Source: CAZQHK01 sp964593455 (GTDB lineage Bacteria > Muiribacteriota > CAYSPT01). From it: DNA of 52,245 bases. The stretch is taken from contig CAZQHK010000031.1 in NCBI GenBank assembly GCA_964593455.1, positions 1-52,245 of the forward strand, read 5' to 3'. Made by a program: the position numbers and the translations under genes. This document shows, one piece after another, positions 18,092-25,643 of this stretch (its first letter is position 1; every line of letters starts with the position of its first letter). Under the pieces are notes generated by a model. The model saw nothing but the letters and a program-made list of their open reading frames with translations, did no database searches and was not told the DNA's origin.

Positions 18092-19377
18092 ATACCTCCG
18101 AACGGATACGGATACTCCGGCGCCTGGTTGGCGATGTGGAGAAACGTTTCCGGGAGCAAACTCCTGGGAAAGACCCTGAAACCCGGGAATTAAAACAGTC
18201 GGATGCTTCTTCCGGCAGCCTGGACGAGCGTAAACAAAACTTTCTATTGGGAGTAGATTTTCAGGAAGTGGAGACATCGCGCGGCGGCGTGATGGTGCGT
18301 ACCCGGGTGGTTGACGACACGACGGCCCGGTTCGGCAATGTGCCGCTCAAAGGGGTCAGAAATCTTGCTATGGCGCCCTTGTCGATGTTGAGCGGTGACG
18401 AACAGTTTGGCGTGACAAAACCCGGTGATCTCCTCTTCGTCGATATCGAAACGACATCCCTGGCCTTGGGCGCGGGGAACTGCGTTTTCCTGGTCGGCGT
18501 GGCGTATCTTGGACCAAACGGGTTGATTGTCGAGCAGATACTGGCCCGCGAGCCGGCAGAAGAACCGGCTCTACTTGAAGCCCTGGCCGAACGACTGGAG
18601 AAGGCCGGCGCTCTGGTGACTTTCAACGGAAAAGCTTTCGACCTGGATGTGCTGGAGACCAGGTATATCATGAACCGGAAACGGCTCAAACTCAAAGCCT
18701 TTCCTCACCTGGACCTGCTTCACGTATCACGGCGGCTCTACCGCAACTGTCTTACCTCCTTCAGGCTGCAAGCCCTGGAAGCAGGTCTGCTGGGCTGCCC
18801 CCGGGATCAGGAAGAAGATATCCCGGGAGAACTGGTGCCCGAAGCGTACTTCGGGTTTATCCGGCGGGGAGTTACCGAACCCATGCGCCGGGTTATCAAC
18901 CACAACTATTCCGATGTGCTGGCCATGAGTGCGCTGGCTATCAAGTGCGCTTCTTTCTCCGGATCTCCCGGCTGGGAGAACGCTGAAAGCCAGATCTATT
19001 GGAACCTGGGCCGTTACCTGGACCGTAGCGGACGGCGGGGAGAAAGCCTGGAATATACCGCAAAAGCCCTGGAATCGGACCTGGCCGGCGATGAGCGGCG
19101 GGAAGCCCAGTTCACTCTGTCTCTTAACCTGAAACGTTTGGGACGTCTGGAAGAAGCGGAAGTTATCTGGCGTGAACTCCATGAGAAAAGTGATATCAGG
19201 GGAACCCTGGAGCTGTGCAAACATATGGAACACCATCAGAATGATTTTAGCGGTGCGCTCGAACTGGTGGAAGAGCTCCTGAACCGGGATTTCCACGCTA
19301 TCGGAGATTTAAAAGAAGAACTGCAGCGCCGGGTCCACCGCCTGAAATGCCGGATGGCCGGAAAACGCTGGTACTGA
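18088..19377 (+). CDS. mrfB: RNase H-like 3'-5' exonuclease with TPR tail, MrfB (YprB)-like
   Basis: A 429-residue protein. The DEDD-type nuclease domain spans about 110-300: 'FVDIETTS' gives Asp119 and Glu121, 'TFNGKAFDLDVLETRY' gives the second acidic site, and 'NHNYSDVLAMSALA' the last. The C-terminal 120 residues form TPR-like helices ('NLGRYLDRSGRRGESLEYTA'). This matches YprB/MrfB. The GTG start overlaps the helicase stop (GTGA), so the two are coupled. Together they likely recognise and excise bulky or crosslinked DNA lesions. Confidence 0.87.
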   Translation: MNTSERIRILRRLVGDVEKRFREQTPGKDPETRELKQSDASSGSLDERKQNFLLGVDFQEVETSRGGVMVRTRVVDDTTARFGNVPLKGVRNLAMAPLSMLSGDEQFGVTKPGDLLFVDIETTSLALGAGNCVFLVGVAYLGPNGLIVEQILAREPAEEPALLEALAERLEKAGALVTFNGKAFDLDVLETRYIMNRKRLKLKAFPHLDLLHVSRRLYRNCLTSFRLQALEAGLLGCPRDQEEDIPGELVPEAYFGFIRRGVTEPMRRVINHNYSDVLAMSALAIKCASFSGSPGWENAESQIYWNLGRYLDRSGRRGESLEYTAKALESDLAGDERREAQFTLSLNLKRLGRLEEAEVIWRELHEKSDIRGTLELCKHMEHHQNDFSGALELVEELLNRDFHAIGDLKEELQRRVHRLKCRMAGKRWY

Positions 19378-19453
19378 GCCGCTGATCGTAACATTCTTCG
19401 CATGGGACTACTCGTCTAAACCAACGCCGTCGGGCCGGCATTGCACATTTTGT

Positions 19454-19484
19454 TTGAATAGATCTGCGGCTTTAGTTTAATATA
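19454..19484 (+). promoter_or_regulatory. Possible promoter region of the ole operon
   Basis: An AT-rich stretch holds TTGAAT (19454-19459) and overlapping -10-like sequences around 19477-19484. Spacing is ambiguous. It lies about 90 bases before oleA in the only gap wide enough to hold the operon promoter. Confidence 0.25.
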
Positions 19485-19568
19485 GATAAGCTGTCAACAG
19501 TGTTTCAACGTGGTGCGAGGCAATGTTTGACAGAAATTTTTTTTTGGCTTGTGAGGTTTTTCTGTCTC

Positions 19569-20624
19569 ATGCTATTTAAAAACGTTTGCTTGGAATCGGT
19601 GGCTCATCTTCAGCCGGAAGAGACGGTCACATCAGCCGAGATCGAGGAACGGCTGGCTCCGGTCTACAAACGTCTGAATCTGCCGTTCGGGCGCCTGGAG
19701 TTTTTTTCCGGTATTCGAGAACGCCGGCTCTGGGAAGAACATGCTTGTATGAGCGACAAGGCAGCCGAGGTGGGCCTGATGGCCCTGGCCAAAGCGGGGA
19801 TCGCCCGGAAAGATGTCGGTGTTCTGATCAACGGTTCCGTCTATCGAGAATACATGGAACCGGCCACCGCCTCCTTCGTTCACGAAAAAATGGAACTCTT
19901 CGAGCAGACGATGATCTTCGATGTGTCCAATGCCTGTTTGGGTTTTCTAAATGGCATGGTGTTGATCGCCAGTATGATCGACCAGGGTATCATCCGGGCA
20001 GGGTTGGTGGTGGCAGCTGAAAACGGCCGCCCGCTGGTCGATTCCACCATCAAGGAATTGCGCCGGGACTGGTCTCTCACCCGTAAGAAAATAAAGGGCT
20101 CTTTCGCTTCGCTGACCATCGGGTGCGGCGCCGCGGCAGCAGTACTGGTCCACGAATCCATCTCCCGGCACAAACATCGGTTTTTGGGCGGCGGCTACCT
20201 GGTCTCTTCGACCTTCAATTACCTGTGCCGTGGTGGAGCAGCCGGATCGGAACCCGGTACAGGTGACACATCGCAGCTACTCATGGACACCGATTCGGAA
20301 GCGTTGTTGGTGGCCGGATGCAATCTGGCCCGCAAAACGTGGGACCTGACCAAAGGTATCCTGGATTTTGAAAATGACGAGGTGAACCGGGTCTTCTGCC
20401 ACCAGGTAGGCAGGGCCCATCGAAAGCTTCTGCTGGAGAGCCTGGAGATCAATTCCCAGAAAGATTTCTCCACGTTTCCTTTCCTGGGCAACATGGGATC
20501 GGTTTCGCTGCCGGCGACACTGTCCCTCGGAATAGATCGGGAGCTCATGAGTAAAGATGATCTTATCGCCCTGTTGGGAATCGGCAGCGGTATCAACTGC
20601 ATGATGCTGGGGGTGCGGTGGTGA
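19569..20624 (+). CDS. oleA: OleA, acyl-CoA head-to-head condensing thiolase
   Basis: A 351-residue thiolase-fold protein, starting MLFKNV as in characterised OleA proteins. OleA condenses two fatty acyl-CoAs to a 2-alkyl-3-ketoacid, the first step of long-chain olefin synthesis. The catalytic residues are all visible: Cys123 in 'SNACLGF', His278 in 'CHQVGRAH', Asn308 in 'LGNMGS', and the OleA-specific Glu97 in 'EYMEPATAS'. An upstream extension (to 19500) is open but unlike family members. The following three genes complete the pathway in order with overlaps, making FabH an unlikely alternative. Confidence 0.93.
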   Translation: MLFKNVCLESVAHLQPEETVTSAEIEERLAPVYKRLNLPFGRLEFFSGIRERRLWEEHACMSDKAAEVGLMALAKAGIARKDVGVLINGSVYREYMEPATASFVHEKMELFEQTMIFDVSNACLGFLNGMVLIASMIDQGIIRAGLVVAAENGRPLVDSTIKELRRDWSLTRKKIKGSFASLTIGCGAAAAVLVHESISRHKHRFLGGGYLVSSTFNYLCRGGAAGSEPGTGDTSQLLMDTDSEALLVAGCNLARKTWDLTKGILDFENDEVNRVFCHQVGRAHRKLLLESLEINSQKDFSTFPFLGNMGSVSLPATLSLGIDRELMSKDDLIALLGIGSGINCMMLGVRW

Positions 20625-21511
20625 TCGAGGAACAACCGGGATTTACCTCTTCCGAGTATCTTTTTACCTCCCGGTGGCTTGGTATACGGGGATTCTCCAT
20701 GCATTACCTTGATGAAGGTACCGGATTTCCCGTGGTGATGTTTCACGGCAACCCGACCTGGTCGTTCTTTTACCGCAACCTGGTAAAAACGCTGGCGCCG
20801 CGCTACCGCTGTATCGTTCCCGATCATATCGGCTGCGGCCTTTCCGATAAACCGCAGCGCTACCCGTACAATCTCAAAACCCATATAGACAATGCCGAGT
20901 TTCTGCTGGATTCACTGGGTATCGAACGGTGCCACCTGGTGGTGCACGATTGGGGCGGAGCCATCGGTATGGGGCTGGCCGTGAGAAACCCGGACCGGAT
21001 TGCCGGCATGGTGGTGATGAACACCGCCGCTTTCCGTTCCCGCCATCTTCCGTGGCGGCTGGCAGTATGCAAACTACCGGTTTTCGGCGAAATACTCATC
21101 CGGCAGTTCAACCTTTTCGTGCAGGGAGCCCGGTATATGGCCACCACGCAGCGGGGAGGATTGAAAGGTGAAACGCGTCGAGGATTACTTTTCCCCTATG
21201 ACAGTTTCAGGAACCGGGTAGCGGTCTACCGGTTCGTCCGTGATATACCTATGCATCCTTTTCATCCGAGTTACCGGGTATTGACTGAGATCGAGCGGAA
21301 ACTCCCGCTTCTGAATGAGAAACCGGTCCAGCTCTTGTGGGGGAAGCAGGATTTTGTTTTTTGCACTCGATTCCTGGATCGTTGGCAGGAGTTTTTTCCG
21401 GAAGCGAAAGTAGCGGTACTGGACCGGGCCGGACATTATCTGTTGGAAGATGAACCGGAACAAACGAGCGAGATTATAGAATCGTTTTTTGATGAGCGAG
21501 AAGATGATTGA
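20621..21511 (+). CDS. oleB: OleB, beta-lactone decarboxylase (alpha/beta hydrolase)
   Basis: About 296 residues of the haloalkane-dehalogenase-like alpha/beta hydrolase fold. The nucleophile Asp is in 'VVHDWGGAIG' (near 110), the oxyanion region is 'FHGNPTWSFFYRNL', and the catalytic His is in 'RAGHYLLED'. OleB decarboxylates the cis-beta-lactone made by OleC to give the olefin. The GTG at 20621 overlaps the oleA stop; a second GTG at 20618 is equally in frame. It is a separate gene here, not fused to OleC as in some actinobacteria. Confidence 0.9.
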   Translation: MIEEQPGFTSSEYLFTSRWLGIRGFSMHYLDEGTGFPVVMFHGNPTWSFFYRNLVKTLAPRYRCIVPDHIGCGLSDKPQRYPYNLKTHIDNAEFLLDSLGIERCHLVVHDWGGAIGMGLAVRNPDRIAGMVVMNTAAFRSRHLPWRLAVCKLPVFGEILIRQFNLFVQGARYMATTQRGGLKGETRRGLLFPYDSFRNRVAVYRFVRDIPMHPFHPSYRVLTEIERKLPLLNEKPVQLLWGKQDFVFCTRFLDRWQEFFPEAKVAVLDRAGHYLLEDEPEQTSEIIESFFDEREDD

Positions 21512-21592
21512 GATTTTTTACCCGGGCGGAGGCCAGTTCTTTTTGCCAGACATGAGTGCTAACATTGAAGAGTAGCGATAGCCGGGTGGTCC

Positions 21593-21623
21593 CGCCCTCA
21601 AGCAGGAAGCGTAGAAAGTAAGG
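21593..21623 (+). repeat. Dispersed 31-bp repeat, copy 1, in the oleC leader
   Basis: This segment matches 26 of 31 bases of a sequence upstream of the GH1 gene (43364-43394). A third, inverted copy lies at 41323-41353. Here the likeness extends into the oleC start: over 52 bases (21597-21648) 44 are identical to 43368-43419, including the TTGGAGAT start context. It fills much of the 121-bp gap between oleB and oleC. Confidence 0.8.
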
Positions 21624-21632
21624 TAGAAGATT

Positions 21633-23321
21633 TTGGAGATTGAAAGCCATAGCGTGGATGGCGGTAACAAAAATTTTAATATTGCCGAGTTTCTGCCTCG
21701 GATGGCGGCCAGCAATCCGTTTCAGAAAGCGGTGATATTTCCCGGGGACCGCGACCGGCATGGGCGGCGCAGTTACACCCATTTTACATTTAAACAGCTC
21801 GATGCCGAGTGCGACCGGTATGCTTTCGGGATGACCCGGGCGGGTATCTGTAAAGGCACCCGGGTGCTCCTGATGGTTAAGCCGTCACTGGAGTTCATCG
21901 CGCTCACCTTCGCCCTGTTCAAGACAGGTGCGGTACCCATCTTGATCGATCCGGGCATGGGACGAAAACGACTCCTGGAATGTATCGGGGATGTCTCCCC
22001 GGAAGCGGTGGTTGGAATACCACTGGTACACCTGGTGAGACAGTTTTTCAGGCGACCGTTTCGCTCATCCCGGATCAACCTGGTGGTAGGAGGAAAAGCA
22101 CCGTTTTTGGCCCGTGACCTGGAGAAGCTGTCGCCTCCCATCACTAAACCGTTTACCATCGCCGACACCACCCGGTCTTCAACCGCTGCTATCTTGTTTA
22201 CCACCGGAAGCACTGGGCCGGCCAAAGGAGTTATCTATGAGCACGGGATGTTTGGCGCCCAGGTCACGCTTTTACGTGAAACCTACCAGTTTCAGCCGGG
22301 TGAAGTCGATCTGGCCGGGTTGCCCGTTTTTGCCCTGTTTGATGTGGCTCTCGGCATGACGTGTGTCGTTCCCGACATGGACCCCACCCGGCCGGCCCAG
22401 GTGAATCCGCTTAATATCGTCGAAGCCATACAGGATCACGGGGTAACCAACAGTTTTGGTTCGCCGGCCATCTGGAAACAGGTTGTCCCATACTGCCGCC
22501 AGAACGGTATCCGGCTGCCGTCCGTCAAACGTATTCTGATGTCAGGAGCACCGGTTCCCGGCGACCTCATCAGGGATTTTAAAGGAGTGCTTCCCAACGG
22601 CGATATCTACACGCCGTTTGGTGCCACGGAGTCGCTGCCGGTTACCTCTATCAGCGGAGAAGAGATCGTCAATCAAACTTATCCTCTGAGTCGAGAAGGC
22701 TTTGGTACCTGTGTCGGGCGGGCGGTCCCCGGTGTGACACTCAAGATCATGGCCATCACTGATGAACCGGTATCCGAGTGGCTCAACAGCCTGGAACTCG
22801 GCCCGAACAAGGTGGGAGAGATCGTGGTCAAAGGCCCCATGGTGACCAGGGCTTACGACAATCGTGAGAAAGCGACGGCTGAGGCAAAGATACGGCAGGG
22901 AGAAGAGACCTGGCACCGGATGGGTGACGTTGGGTACCTGGATAGCGGTGGCCGACTCTGGTTCTGCGGCCGCAAAGGTCACCGTGTGATGACTGCTTCG
23001 GGACCGCTTTACACCGTTCCCTGTGAAGCCATCTTCAACCGCCATCCGGCGGTGTTCAGGTCCGCTCTGGTCGGTGTGGGAAAGTGGGGCAAACAGGTAC
23101 CGGTAATCGTCATTGAACCGCATCCCGAACGTTTCCCCGAAGCGGAAGACGCTAAAAATAATCTCTCCCGGGAGCTTCTTCACCTGGCGTCGGCTTATCC
23201 GCACACCAGTGACTTCAGGTATGTCTTGTTTCACCGCTCTTTCCCGGTTGATATCAGGCATAACGCCAAGATCTTCCGGCAAAAACTGGCGATCTGGGCC
23301 GAAAAACGGATACTCGTATGA
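21633..23321 (+). CDS. oleC: OleC, beta-lactone synthetase (AMP-forming ligase family)
   Basis: A 562-residue member of the adenylate-forming superfamily. The P-loop-like motif 'LFTTGSTGPAKG' lies at 188-199. The 'YTPFGATESLPVTSI' motif (A5) and 'HRMGDVGYLDSGGRLWFCGR' (A7-A8) are all present. OleC activates the 2-alkyl-3-hydroxyacid made by OleD and closes it to a beta-lactone. The TTG start has AAGG at fair spacing, and the leader contains a dispersed repeat shared with the GH1 gene. oleD begins inside its stop codon. Confidence 0.9.
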   Translation: MEIESHSVDGGNKNFNIAEFLPRMAASNPFQKAVIFPGDRDRHGRRSYTHFTFKQLDAECDRYAFGMTRAGICKGTRVLLMVKPSLEFIALTFALFKTGAVPILIDPGMGRKRLLECIGDVSPEAVVGIPLVHLVRQFFRRPFRSSRINLVVGGKAPFLARDLEKLSPPITKPFTIADTTRSSTAAILFTTGSTGPAKGVIYEHGMFGAQVTLLRETYQFQPGEVDLAGLPVFALFDVALGMTCVVPDMDPTRPAQVNPLNIVEAIQDHGVTNSFGSPAIWKQVVPYCRQNGIRLPSVKRILMSGAPVPGDLIRDFKGVLPNGDIYTPFGATESLPVTSISGEEIVNQTYPLSREGFGTCVGRAVPGVTLKIMAITDEPVSEWLNSLELGPNKVGEIVVKGPMVTRAYDNREKATAEAKIRQGEETWHRMGDVGYLDSGGRLWFCGRKGHRVMTASGPLYTVPCEAIFNRHPAVFRSALVGVGKWGKQVPVIVIEPHPERFPEAEDAKNNLSRELLHLASAYPHTSDFRYVLFHRSFPVDIRHNAKIFRQKLAIWAEKRILV

Positions 23322-24313
23322 AAATACTGGTTCCCGGTGGCGGCGGGTTCCTGGGCCGGTTCGTGGCCAGGAGGATGCGGCGCGCCGGACACGATGTCAC
23401 CATCCTGGGAAGAAACTCGTACCCGTTCATGGAGCGGGAAGGGTTTGCTGCCATTAAGCAGGATATCTGTGACCGTGACGGGCTTATCCATTCTTTCAAA
23501 GGCTTCGACGAAGTGCATCACACAGCTTCCCTGACGGGGATATCGGTCACCAGGGAACCGTTTTACCGAATCAACGTGGAGGGGACCAGGAACGTCATCG
23601 AAGCCTGCCTGGCCAACAGCATCAAAAAACTCATCTATACCTCCTCACCCAGTGTCGTCTACGGCGGTCACGACCAGGAGATGGTCGATGAGACGGCTCC
23701 GTATCCCCATCGGTATCTGGCCCATTATCCGGAGACCAAAGCCCTGGCCGAGCGGGAGGTCCTGCACGCCAATAAACCGGGAACGCTCCTGACCGTATCG
23801 CTGAGGCCGCATCTCATCTGGGGGCCGGAGGACACTAACCTCATTCCCCGCCTGCTTGACCGGGCCCGCAAAGGCCGGCTGAGAATCATCGGCGACGGCG
23901 GCAATATGGCCGACGTGACCTATGTGGAAAATGTCGCCCAGGCGCACCAGTTAGCTTCCGAAAAGCTCGTAGACGGATCCCCGGTGTGTGGCCGGGCTTA
24001 TTTCATCACCAACGGTGAACCGGTCAAGGTCTGGGAGTTCATAAACAATATCCTGTTGGGAGTCGGGATGCAGCCGGTTACCAGAACGATACCGTTCAGG
24101 TTGGCTTATCTGGTTGGATTGGGACTCGAAACGCTCTACTCGCTTCTGCGGTTAAAGGGGGAACCGGTCATGAGCCGTTTCCTGGCTTCACAGCTGGCTA
24201 CCGATCATTGCTACGCTATCGAGGCCGCCAGGAAAGATCTGAGCTACGAACCGGAGATATCGGTAGCCGACGGGTTAAAGATCCTCCTCGAATCCCTGAA
24301 CAACAACGGGTAA
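23318..24313 (+). CDS. oleD: OleD, 2-alkyl-3-ketoacid reductase
   Basis: A 331-residue extended short-chain dehydrogenase. The nucleotide-binding glycine motif is GGGGFLG (7-13), and the catalytic YxxxK is Tyr137-Lys141 in 'YPETK'. 'YTSSPSVVYGG' supplies the Ser/Thr. The family includes 3-beta-HSD-like and OleD enzymes; the ole context decides. It reduces the OleA product with NADPH to the 3-hydroxyacid used by OleC. The ATG overlaps the oleC stop by 4 bp. It ends 21 bp from the convergent Fic gene of an apparently transferred module. Confidence 0.9.
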   Translation: MKILVPGGGGFLGRFVARRMRRAGHDVTILGRNSYPFMEREGFAAIKQDICDRDGLIHSFKGFDEVHHTASLTGISVTREPFYRINVEGTRNVIEACLANSIKKLIYTSSPSVVYGGHDQEMVDETAPYPHRYLAHYPETKALAEREVLHANKPGTLLTVSLRPHLIWGPEDTNLIPRLLDRARKGRLRIIGDGGNMADVTYVENVAQAHQLASEKLVDGSPVCGRAYFITNGEPVKVWEFINNILLGVGMQPVTRTIPFRLAYLVGLGLETLYSLLRLKGEPVMSRFLASQLATDHCYAIEAARKDLSYEPEISVADGLKILLESLNNNG

Positions 24314-24334
24314 TAATCAAATTGTCATTTCAAT

Positions 24335-24922
24335 TTATGTTCTTACAAACTTGAATAATGGATCAAAATCATATCCGTCTGCTGCTTGAAGTGCTCGAAT
24401 ATACCTATCTCTGCATTCTCCGGCTTGTACAAGGTTAGCGCTGCCCCAAGTAAATAGCGGTTGACCAAGCAAGTTTTCCAAAAGAAGATTAGTCATTTCT
24501 CTAGCATGTCTTCCGTTACCATTAGGAAAGGGATGTATCTTGGTAAGACGATGATGAAAAAGAATGGCAATCTCATCCGGTGGTAATGTTTTTTCCTTAA
24601 TCCATATTTCAGTTTCATTACATATCTTTTGAAGTTCACCTGCAATTATAGTCCAGCTAACACCAATGTTCTTGCCTGATTTTCGGAAATTGCCTGCCCA
24701 ACTCCAAACATTTCCAAACATTTTTTTATGTAAGTGAAGGATAAAAGTGACATTTAGAATATTAGTTGGCTTTTCCTTATCAAGCCATTCGAGTGCCTCT
24801 CTGATGTTGTCATGCTCCCAACGATTCAATTCCTCACGATTAGTTATATGAGTTAAAAGAAGTCCCTCCATTTCGTCATGATCAAGAGGTGTGGCACCAT
24901 TGGGATAGTCAAGCTTAATCAT
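24335..24922 (-). CDS. Fic-domain protein, 'mobile mystery protein B'
   Basis: A 195-residue Fic/DOC protein with the complete catalytic motif HPFPNGNGRHAR (130-141), which transfers AMP or another nucleotide moiety to a protein target. 'LHKKMFGNVWSWAGNFRKS' is the typical flap region. No inhibitory (S/T)xxxE(G/N) helix is obvious in it. It overlaps by 4 bp the HTH gene upstream, the arrangement of the mobile mystery A/B pair known from scattered genomes. Base composition is clearly richer in A+T than the neighbours, indicating transfer. A toxin-antitoxin-like role is possible, not shown. Confidence 0.85.
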   Translation of the reverse strand: MIKLDYPNGATPLDHDEMEGLLLTHITNREELNRWEHDNIREALEWLDKEKPTNILNVTFILHLHKKMFGNVWSWAGNFRKSGKNIGVSWTIIAGELQKICNETEIWIKEKTLPPDEIAILFHHRLTKIHPFPNGNGRHAREMTNLLLENLLGQPLFTWGSANLVQAGECRDRYIRALQAADGYDFDPLFKFVRT

Positions 24923-25386
24923 ATTTTATCCCAAAGTGATCTAGGCATTGAATTAATAAGGTCCTCAACTTTCTCATGTATAATTCGCTCCTCTTCTTCA
25001 TGTGACAACTGCTGGTTCTCGAGAAGCATTGTATGGGATACACGATTCATCCGTTTCCGTACTAAGAATTCAGCTTGTCTTTTAACAGTATCCTCTAGAT
25101 TCGTCCTGGGAACAAATCCATAAACAAAGACACAATCCAGGGCTTTTGCAACTCGCCTCAAAGTTTTAATAGTTATTGCACCATGGACTTCATTTTGCTC
25201 GATTTCTGTGACTCGCTGTTGTTGAACTCCAAGGCGTTGGGCAAGTTGTCGTCCACTCATTCCTAAAGCATCACGCAGGGCACGGACCCAACCTTTTTGG
25301 GGAATTGAAGTATTCACGAGTATCCTGAATTGACGTAATGTATTTTCCAATTGTTCTCGCACAAGTTTGGCATTTCTAGATTTCAT
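24919..25386 (-). CDS. HTH regulator, 'mobile mystery protein A'
   Basis: A 155-residue protein with an XRE/Cro-type helix-turn-helix in its N-terminal half ('MSGRQLAQRLGVQQQRVTEI'). The rest is charged and helical. The ATG at 25386 has GGAGGG 6 bases upstream; an upstream in-frame ATG (25404) is less likely. Three palindromic sites lie upstream, the nearest overlapping the predicted -35, so it probably represses its own operon. It is coupled to the Fic gene by a 4-bp overlap and may act as antitoxin or regulator. Confidence 0.83.
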   Translation of the reverse strand: MKSRNAKLVREQLENTLRQFRILVNTSIPQKGWVRALRDALGMSGRQLAQRLGVQQQRVTEIEQNEVHGAITIKTLRRVAKALDCVFVYGFVPRTNLEDTVKRQAEFLVRKRMNRVSHTMLLENQQLSHEEEERIIHEKVEDLINSMPRSLWDKI

Positions 25387-25419
25387 TTTGTCCCTCCATA
25401 TCACTGGTTGATTTAGTAA

Positions 25420-25449
25420 ATATTATCATGGGATAGGTGTTTTTGACAA
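25420..25449 (-). promoter_or_regulatory. Promoter of the HTH-Fic module
   Basis: On the minus strand TTGTCA (25444-25449) and TAATAT (25420-25425) are separated by 18 bases. The -35 box lies inside the first operator palindrome, as expected for autorepression. Confidence 0.55.
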
Positions 25450-25528
25450 GGAATATCTTGTTAAATAAATAATAAATAACAAGATATAACATGTTAAATA
25501 AATGACATATAACAAGGAATGTCTTGTT
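25445..25528. promoter_or_regulatory. Three palindromic operator-like sites at 33-bp spacing
   Basis: 18-bp sites start at 25445, 25478 and 25511, exactly 33 bases apart. Arms are ACAAG and CTTGT in the first and third, with a variant (AACAAG and TGTT) in the second. The first two are followed by the same TTAAATAAAT spacer. Regular spacing of about three helical turns would place bound dimers on nearly the same face of the DNA. The HTH protein encoded next door is the likely ligand. Confidence 0.7.
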
Positions 25529-25542
25529 AAAACACGTGTTTT
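25529..25542. promoter_or_regulatory. Perfect 14-bp palindrome
   Basis: AAAACACGTGTTTT directly follows the third operator. It contains CACGTG and could bind another regulator or mark the edge of the transferred module. Confidence 0.4.
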
Positions 25543-25576
25543 GTAAAGTGCTCAGTGCTGGAGAAGCCTTTAAGTG

Positions 25577-25605
25577 TTGAAATATCCTTTACATTTCTAT
25601 ATTCT
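25577..25605 (+). promoter_or_regulatory. Promoter of the CrtI-like operon
   Basis: TTGAAA (25577-25582) and TATTCT (25600-25605) are spaced by 17 bases. The start codon of the first CrtI-like gene is 38 bases further on. It lies in the AT-rich stretch, so this operon appears to have its own promoter separate from the ole genes. Confidence 0.5.
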
Positions 25606-25643
25606 GATAGCCTGTAATAATTAAAGGAGGGGAGACGGGTTAA

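Noticed and set aside
24335..25404. Insertion sequence
   Set aside because: There is no transposase, terminal inverted repeat or target duplication. It is a Fic/HTH module of unknown mobility.
25445..25528. CRISPR-like array (three units, 33-bp period)
   Set aside because: There are only three short palindromes, the spacers are nearly alike and no cas genes are present. Operator sites fit better.
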